From: Xanthobacteraceae bacterium
GTDB lineage: Bacteria > Pseudomonadota > Alphaproteobacteria > Rhizobiales > Xanthobacteraceae
NCBI GenBank assembly: GCA_028290465.1
Contig: JAQGJU010000136.1
Location: 54,183 to 118,182, forward strand
Length of the DNA: 64,000 bases
Reading direction: 5' to 3'
How positions within the stretch are numbered: position 1 is the stretch's first letter; every line of letters begins with the position of its first letter. Below, piece after piece: positions 60,170 through 64,000 of this stretch. Both the position numbers and the translations under genes were made by a program. The notes under the pieces were generated by a model. That model made no database searches. It worked only from the letters and a program-made list of their open reading frames with translations, and had not been told where the DNA came from.

Positions 60170-60200
60170 GCATTACGTGATGGATCGATCACCATAATGC
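60170..60200. promoter_or_regulatory. Imperfect palindrome, candidate operator
   Basis: GCATTA-c-GTGAT-ggatcg-ATCAC-ca-TAATGC: a 31-base inverted repeat upstream of the gene at 60259. Its symmetry and position fit a repressor site, but no cognate regulator is nearby. Confidence 0.4.
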
Positions 60201-60258
60201 GTTATCGCGGTGCGCTGCGCCGTGGCACCTTGCATTGTCCGTGAAGCAGGATCGAACC

Positions 60259-61107
60259 ATGCCCAACACCCGCCCCTCGGCCGCCGACAAACGCCGCGTC
60301 TTTCGTCAAATGCACGACAGCGGCTGCTTCGTGCTGCCCAATCCGTGGGACATCGGCAGCGCGCGTTATCTGCAAGGGCTCGGCTTCAAGGCACTGGCCA
60401 CCACCAGCGCCGGCTTCGCGTTCAGTCAGGGGTTAGCCGACGGTGCCTATAGCCGCGACGTGGCGCTGGCGCATTGCCGCGAGATGGCGGAGGCGACCGA
60501 CGTGCCGATCAATGTTGACTATGAAGGCGGCTATGCGGACGATCCGGCCGGCGTCGCCGAAAGCGTGACGCTGTGCTGCGAGACCGGCATCGCCGGGCTT
60601 TCGATCGAGGATTCGACACAGGACCCGGCCACGCCGCTGTACGATTTCGATCTGGCGCTGGCGCGCGTCAAGGCGGCCCGCACGGCCATCGACCGGAGCG
60701 GCCAAGACGTGGTGTTCACCGCGCGCAGCGAGGGCTTCATTCGCGGCCGGCCGGACCTTGATGAGACCATTCGGCGGCTGAAGGCCTATGCGGCCGCCGG
60801 CGCCGATTGCCTGTACGCGCCCGGCATCAAAACCCGTGAGCAGATCGAGGCTGTCGTAAAGGCCGTCGCGCCGAAGCCGGTGAATTTCCTGATGGCGACC
60901 GCGACGAACTTCTCTGTCGACGACCTTGCCCAGATGGGTGTGCGCCGCATCAGCACCGGCGGCTCGATGGCCCGCGTCGCCTGGACGGCGTTTACCCGTT
61001 CGGCGCGCGAGATTGCTGAGCACGGCACGTTCAAAAGCTTCGACGGCACGATGACGAATCCGGAACTCAACGCCTTCTTTCGCGACGACGTGAAGTCGCG
61101 ATCATGA
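60259..61107 (+). CDS. Isocitrate lyase/PEP mutase family protein
   Basis: 282 residues from ATG at 60259. TIM-barrel superfamily: GCFVLPNPWDIGSARYL, metal Asp/Glu in INVDYEGGYADDP, GIAGLSIEDST, DVVFTARSEGFIRGRPDLDE, YAAAGADCLYAPGI. The family includes 2-methylisocitrate lyase, oxaloacetate decarboxylase-like and phosphonopyruvate enzymes. The KKCGH-type loop of true isocitrate lyase is not seen, so the precise reaction is open. It overlaps the GNAT gene by four bases and is translationally coupled to it. Confidence 0.9.
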   Translation: MPNTRPSAADKRRVFRQMHDSGCFVLPNPWDIGSARYLQGLGFKALATTSAGFAFSQGLADGAYSRDVALAHCREMAEATDVPINVDYEGGYADDPAGVAESVTLCCETGIAGLSIEDSTQDPATPLYDFDLALARVKAARTAIDRSGQDVVFTARSEGFIRGRPDLDETIRRLKAYAAAGADCLYAPGIKTREQIEAVVKAVAPKPVNFLMATATNFSVDDLAQMGVRRISTGGSMARVAWTAFTRSAREIAEHGTFKSFDGTMTNPELNAFFRDDVKSRS

Positions 61108-61817
61108 CGGTAGAGTCCGAGCCGTTGCCGACAACCGGGCAGCCGGTCGGCCCGAAGGTCGATACCACGCCGGCGCAAGGGCCGGGGCCGGTCGTGTTGC
61201 AAGGCCGTTACGGAAGCGTCGAGCGGCTCGACCCGGCGCGTCACGGCGCGGCGCTGTGGCAGAACGTGCGCGACCATGATGGCGTCTGGACCTATATGTC
61301 GGCTTACGGTCCGTTCGCCGACGAGGCCGCGTTCATGGACTGGCTGGCCGGCCGCGTGCCGCTCGACGATCCGTATTCCTATGCTGTCGTCGATGCGGCG
61401 GGCCGGGCGGTCGGGATCTCGACGCTGATGGAAATCCGCCCGCCGATGCGCTGCGTCGAAGTCGGCCACATCGTGTATTCGCCGGCCCTGCAACGCACAC
61501 CGCTCGGCACCGAGGCGCAGTATCTATTGGCCGGCTACGCCTTCGAGACGCTCGGCTACCGGCGCTACGAATGGAAATGCAATGCGCTCAACGCGCCGTC
61601 CCGCCGCGCCGCCTTGCGTTATGGCTTTACGTTCGAGGGTATTGCCCGGCAGGCGATGATCGCCAAGGGCCGCAATCGCGACACCGCCTGGTTCTCGATG
61701 CTCGATACGGAATGGCCGGCCCGCAAGGCCGCGTTCGAGGCGTGGCTGTCGCCGGATAATTTTGATGCTGAGGGACGGCAGAGGCGCGGACTCAATGCTT
61801 TTGCGGCCTCGGTCTGA
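61104..61817 (+). CDS. GNAT family N-acetyltransferase (RimJ/RimL-like)
   Basis: 237 residues. A low-complexity N-terminus (1-30) precedes a RimJ/L-type GNAT domain: VERLDPARHGAALWQNV, SYAVVDAAGRAVGISTLMEI, RCVEVGHIVYSPALQRTPLG, and ETLGYRRYEWKCNALNAPSR then AALRYGFTFEG. Predicted to acetylate a protein N-terminus or small amine. It is coupled to the upstream PEP mutase-family gene. Confidence 0.88.
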   Translation: MTVESEPLPTTGQPVGPKVDTTPAQGPGPVVLQGRYGSVERLDPARHGAALWQNVRDHDGVWTYMSAYGPFADEAAFMDWLAGRVPLDDPYSYAVVDAAGRAVGISTLMEIRPPMRCVEVGHIVYSPALQRTPLGTEAQYLLAGYAFETLGYRRYEWKCNALNAPSRRAALRYGFTFEGIARQAMIAKGRNRDTAWFSMLDTEWPARKAAFEAWLSPDNFDAEGRQRRGLNAFAASV

Positions 61818-61824
61818 CCCTACT

Positions 61825-61940
61825 CCGACCTCACCCTGAGGAGCATGGCGCAGCCATGCGTCTCGAAGGGCGAGGTCGGCCGAATGGGCCGCCCCATCCT
61901 TCGAGACGCCGCAAGAGCGGGCTCCTCAGGATGAGGCGGA
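61825..61940. repeat. Palindromic repeat, CCTGAGG/CCTCAGG family
   Basis: From ccgacctcaccctgaggagc through atgcgtctcgaagggcgagg and catccttcgagacgccgcaa to gctcctcaggatgaggcgga, between convergent genes. Confidence 0.9.
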
Positions 61941-61964
61941 TTGACTGCGGGGCGAGGGAAAAAG

Positions 61965-62792
61965 CTACGGCTTCATGCCGGCCGGGGCGACCTGTTCGTT
62001 CTTCAGCCCGATATCGTCGAACGCCTTGCGGGCCAGACCCGAGGCTTTCGCTTCCTCGATGAACGCCGTTACATAGGCCAGCGCCGCCGGCTTGCCCTTG
62101 GGCACCGCGACCGCCGTCGTCGAATTCAGAAAGCCGCCATCGAGAATGCGCGAGCCGGGGATCTTGGCCGCGACGCCGCCGAGCGAGGCGCGACCGAGCG
62201 CGATGGCGTCGGCCTTGCCGGCCAGCACCATCTCGATGGCATCGTCCGGGCTCTTCAGCGAGATATGCGTCGCGTTCGGCGAGGCGCGGTTGGAGGCGCG
62301 GAACGTCGCCGTATCGGTCACGCCCGCGATGCGGACGCCGGCCTTGTTGGCATCCTCGACTTTCTGGATCGCGGTGGCGCCGGGCGCCACCAGATAGGTG
62401 CTTTGCAGCAGATGATACGGGCTGCCGAAATCGAGCACCTTCTTGCGCTCGTCGTCGACCGGCATGAAGGCCAGATCCCACACACCGGTGGCGGCTGCCT
62501 TCTGAATCTCGCCCGACCCCGCATAGGGCACGTACTCAACCGGCACGTTGAGCTTCTTGGCCATGGCAGTGGACAGATCGATGGTGACGCCGCGATACTT
62601 TCCGGTCGCCTCATCTTTGAGAACATAAATGCCGGAGGGCGCCGGCCCGACCGCGATCGCAACCCGGATCTTGCCGGTCGGAGCCAGTTCCTTGAGCGCC
62701 ATATCCTTGTTAATCGAAGCATCGTCAGCGCGGGCGGGCGCGGCCAGGAGCAATGCGGCCGCAATGATGCCGTAGGTCGTGTGCAAATACAT
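61965..62792 (-). CDS. ABC transporter solute-binding protein, family 3-like
   Basis: 275 residues from ATG at 62792, with GGAGGAACACCC ahead. A signal peptide (YGIIAAALLLAAPARA) is followed by a family 3 fold: GKIRVAIAVGPAPSGIYVLK, GVTIDLSTAMAKKLNVPVEY, YAGSGEIQKAAATGVWDLAF, HISLKSPDDAIEMVLAGKAD. It is probably specific for amino or organic acids. No permease or ATPase genes are adjacent in the window. A longer start at 62831 is less likely. Confidence 0.88.
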   Translation of the reverse strand: MYLHTTYGIIAAALLLAAPARADDASINKDMALKELAPTGKIRVAIAVGPAPSGIYVLKDEATGKYRGVTIDLSTAMAKKLNVPVEYVPYAGSGEIQKAAATGVWDLAFMPVDDERKKVLDFGSPYHLLQSTYLVAPGATAIQKVEDANKAGVRIAGVTDTATFRASNRASPNATHISLKSPDDAIEMVLAGKADAIALGRASLGGVAAKIPGSRILDGGFLNSTTAVAVPKGKPAALAYVTAFIEEAKASGLARKAFDDIGLKNEQVAPAGMKP

Positions 62793-62908
62793 GGGTGTTC
62801 CTCCAACGCTTATTTGTTTTGTGGCCCGCAAGCGCGGACAGGTCTTATGCTAGCATAGCTTGAGAGACGGATGGAAATCCGCAGGTAACACAAAAGCGGG
62901 AGACGCTG

Positions 62909-63667
62909 ATGGCCGGACGGTTGAAGGGCAAACTGGCGCTGGTCACCGCCGCCGGCCAGGGCATCGGCCGTGCCATCGCGGTGGCCTTCGTGGCCGAAGG
63001 CGCGCACGTGATCGCGACCGATCTCGACGCCAACAAGCTCAAGGGTCTGCGCGGCGCCGAGCGGGCCGCGCTCGATGTGCGCTCGACCGAGGGCGTCCAG
63101 GCGTTCGCCAAATCGACGCTCAAGGAATTCGGCACGCCAGATATTCTGATGAACTGCGCCGGCTATGTGCATCAAGGCAGCGTGCTCGACTGCTCGGAAG
63201 AAGATTGGGATTTCTCCTTCGACCTGAACGTCAAGTCGATGCACCGCATGCTGCGCGCGTTCCTGCCGGCGATGCTGAAGAATGGCGGTGGGTCGATCGT
63301 CAACATCTCGTCGGCGGTGTCCTCGATCAGCGGACTGCCCAACCGCTACGCTTATGGCGCGACGAAGGCCGCCGTGATCGGACTGACCAAGGCGGTCGCC
63401 GCCGACTTCATCCGCAAGGGCATCCGCTGCAACGCCATCTGCCCCGGCACCATCGTGTCGCCGTCGTTCGAGCAGCGCGTCATCGCGGTGTCGAAGGCCA
63501 CCGGCAAAAAGCTGAAAGCCGTGCGGCAGGACTTCACCGACCGCCAGCCGATGGGGCGCCTCGGCACCGCCGAGGAAGTCGCCGCGTTGGCGGTGTTTCT
63601 GGCCAGCGACGAGTCGCGCTATATCACCGGTCAGCCGCATCTGGTGGACGGAGGATTGGCGCTATGA
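62909..63667 (+). CDS. Short-chain dehydrogenase/reductase
   Basis: 252 residues. NAD(P) motif TAAGQGIGRAIA (14-25), acidic D38 after beta-2 (ATDLDANKL, favouring NAD), NCAGYVHQG, and catalytic Y149-x3-K153 in YAYGATKAAVIGLTKAVA. The sequence resembles BDH2/DHRS6-type 3-hydroxybutyrate or related dehydrogenases. Its stop overlaps the ATG of the next gene (63664-63667). Confidence 0.93.
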   Translation: MAGRLKGKLALVTAAGQGIGRAIAVAFVAEGAHVIATDLDANKLKGLRGAERAALDVRSTEGVQAFAKSTLKEFGTPDILMNCAGYVHQGSVLDCSEEDWDFSFDLNVKSMHRMLRAFLPAMLKNGGGSIVNISSAVSSISGLPNRYAYGATKAAVIGLTKAVAADFIRKGIRCNAICPGTIVSPSFEQRVIAVSKATGKKLKAVRQDFTDRQPMGRLGTAEEVAALAVFLASDESRYITGQPHLVDGGLAL

Positions 63668-63999
63668 CCCGCTTTCGATCTTACGCATGGCTCGCAGCCG
63701 GACTGATGTTCTCAAGCGTTATGCCGGCGCTGGCGCAGAACTGCACGCGCAACGCCAGCGCGATCACCTGCGACGACGGCCGGGTCGGCACCTTCACGGG
63801 CGACGCCATCGTGTGGCCGGACGGCACCACCTCGCGCCCCGGCCCGCATCCGAGCGTGATCATTGGCCACAAGCCCTCGGTCCAGGTCGGCCCCGGGGTG
63901 TTCGTCGGCCAGGGCAAGGGCTCGGTGCCGCTCGACAACCCGAACGCGCCGAACAAGCTGCAATGCGCCGTGGTCGACAACATCCCGTATTGTCACTGA
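63664..63999 (+). CDS. Small exported protein of unknown function
   Basis: 111 residues. A signal peptide (YAWLAAGLMFSSVMPALA) is followed by a Gly/Pro-rich mature part with four cysteines (NCTRNASAITCDDGR, LQCAVVDNIPYCH). It is translationally coupled to the SDR gene, which is unusual for an exported protein. Unknown family; the stop codon ends at 63999, one base before the window's end. Confidence 0.72.
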   Translation: MTRFRSYAWLAAGLMFSSVMPALAQNCTRNASAITCDDGRVGTFTGDAIVWPDGTTSRPGPHPSVIIGHKPSVQVGPGVFVGQGKGSVPLDNPNAPNKLQCAVVDNIPYCH

Positions 64000-64000
64000 G

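Overview
The window is a GC-rich chromosomal segment of an alphaproteobacterium, most likely a Hyphomicrobiales (Bradyrhizobium/Pseudolabrys/Xanthobacteraceae-like) genome. The signs are class I lysyl-tRNA synthetase, a SAM-II riboswitch in front of metZ, the ligase-associated DNA repair cluster, the TIGR02186 and DUF3309 families, and several rhizobial-type palindromic intergenic repeat families. No plasmid, phage, integrase, IS transposase or CRISPR array is visible. One tRNA gene, Gly(CCC), is present. Identifications were made by reading motifs; no database search was run.

Layout. 0-6.5 kb: a large coiled-coil/Sel1 membrane protein (PodJ-like), a TauE/SafE exporter with its TIGR02186 partner, and a TacA/TacT-type DUF1778-GNAT toxin-antitoxin pair. 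6.6-14 kb: the ligase-associated DNA repair set, with PdeM phosphoesterase, Lhr-like helicase and a TPR methyltransferase on the minus strand, divergent from the MBL exonuclease and ATP-dependent ligase. Helicase, ligase and the PdeM start region all carry the same kind of GC-rich palindromic repeat inside the reading frame. 14-27 kb: housekeeping and transport genes (pyrD, DUF952, S24 regulator, alpha carbonic anhydrase, lysK, solute-binding protein, long TPR-methyltransferase, SCO protein, tautomerase, LysR regulator, Bug-type binding protein).

27.3-33.7 kb is the accessory region, with lower GC, orphan genes and many palindromic repeats. It holds a predicted AbiV-type HEPN abortive-infection protein flanked by repeat copies, two orphan exported or membrane proteins, two tiny genes, a conserved protein with a problematic start and a 10-G tract, an aldo/keto reductase, a DUF1640 gene remnant and a cyanovirin-N-type protein. 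34-41 kb: tandem glycine-rich paralogues, dCTP deaminase, metZ with a SAM-II riboswitch and an intrinsic terminator, and an OpgC/SGNH cluster. 41.6-51 kb: apaG, a small DUF3309 protein, a BtuF/C/D-like ABC importer, two cation/proton antiporters (the second frameshifted near its 3' end), a BKACE enzyme and an EamA transporter.

51-64 kb: an acyl-CoA dehydrogenase homologue with Asp at the catalytic-base position, an AraC regulator divergent from btaAB (betaine lipid synthesis) with a candidate PHO box between them, an aminotransferase whose C-terminus runs into a repeat, a membrane protein with a DnaJ-type zinc finger but no J domain, a small K+-channel-like protein, and sugar/organic-acid genes (pentonate-type dehydratase, PEP-mutase/isocitrate-lyase-family protein, GNAT, solute-binding protein, SDR, small exported protein).
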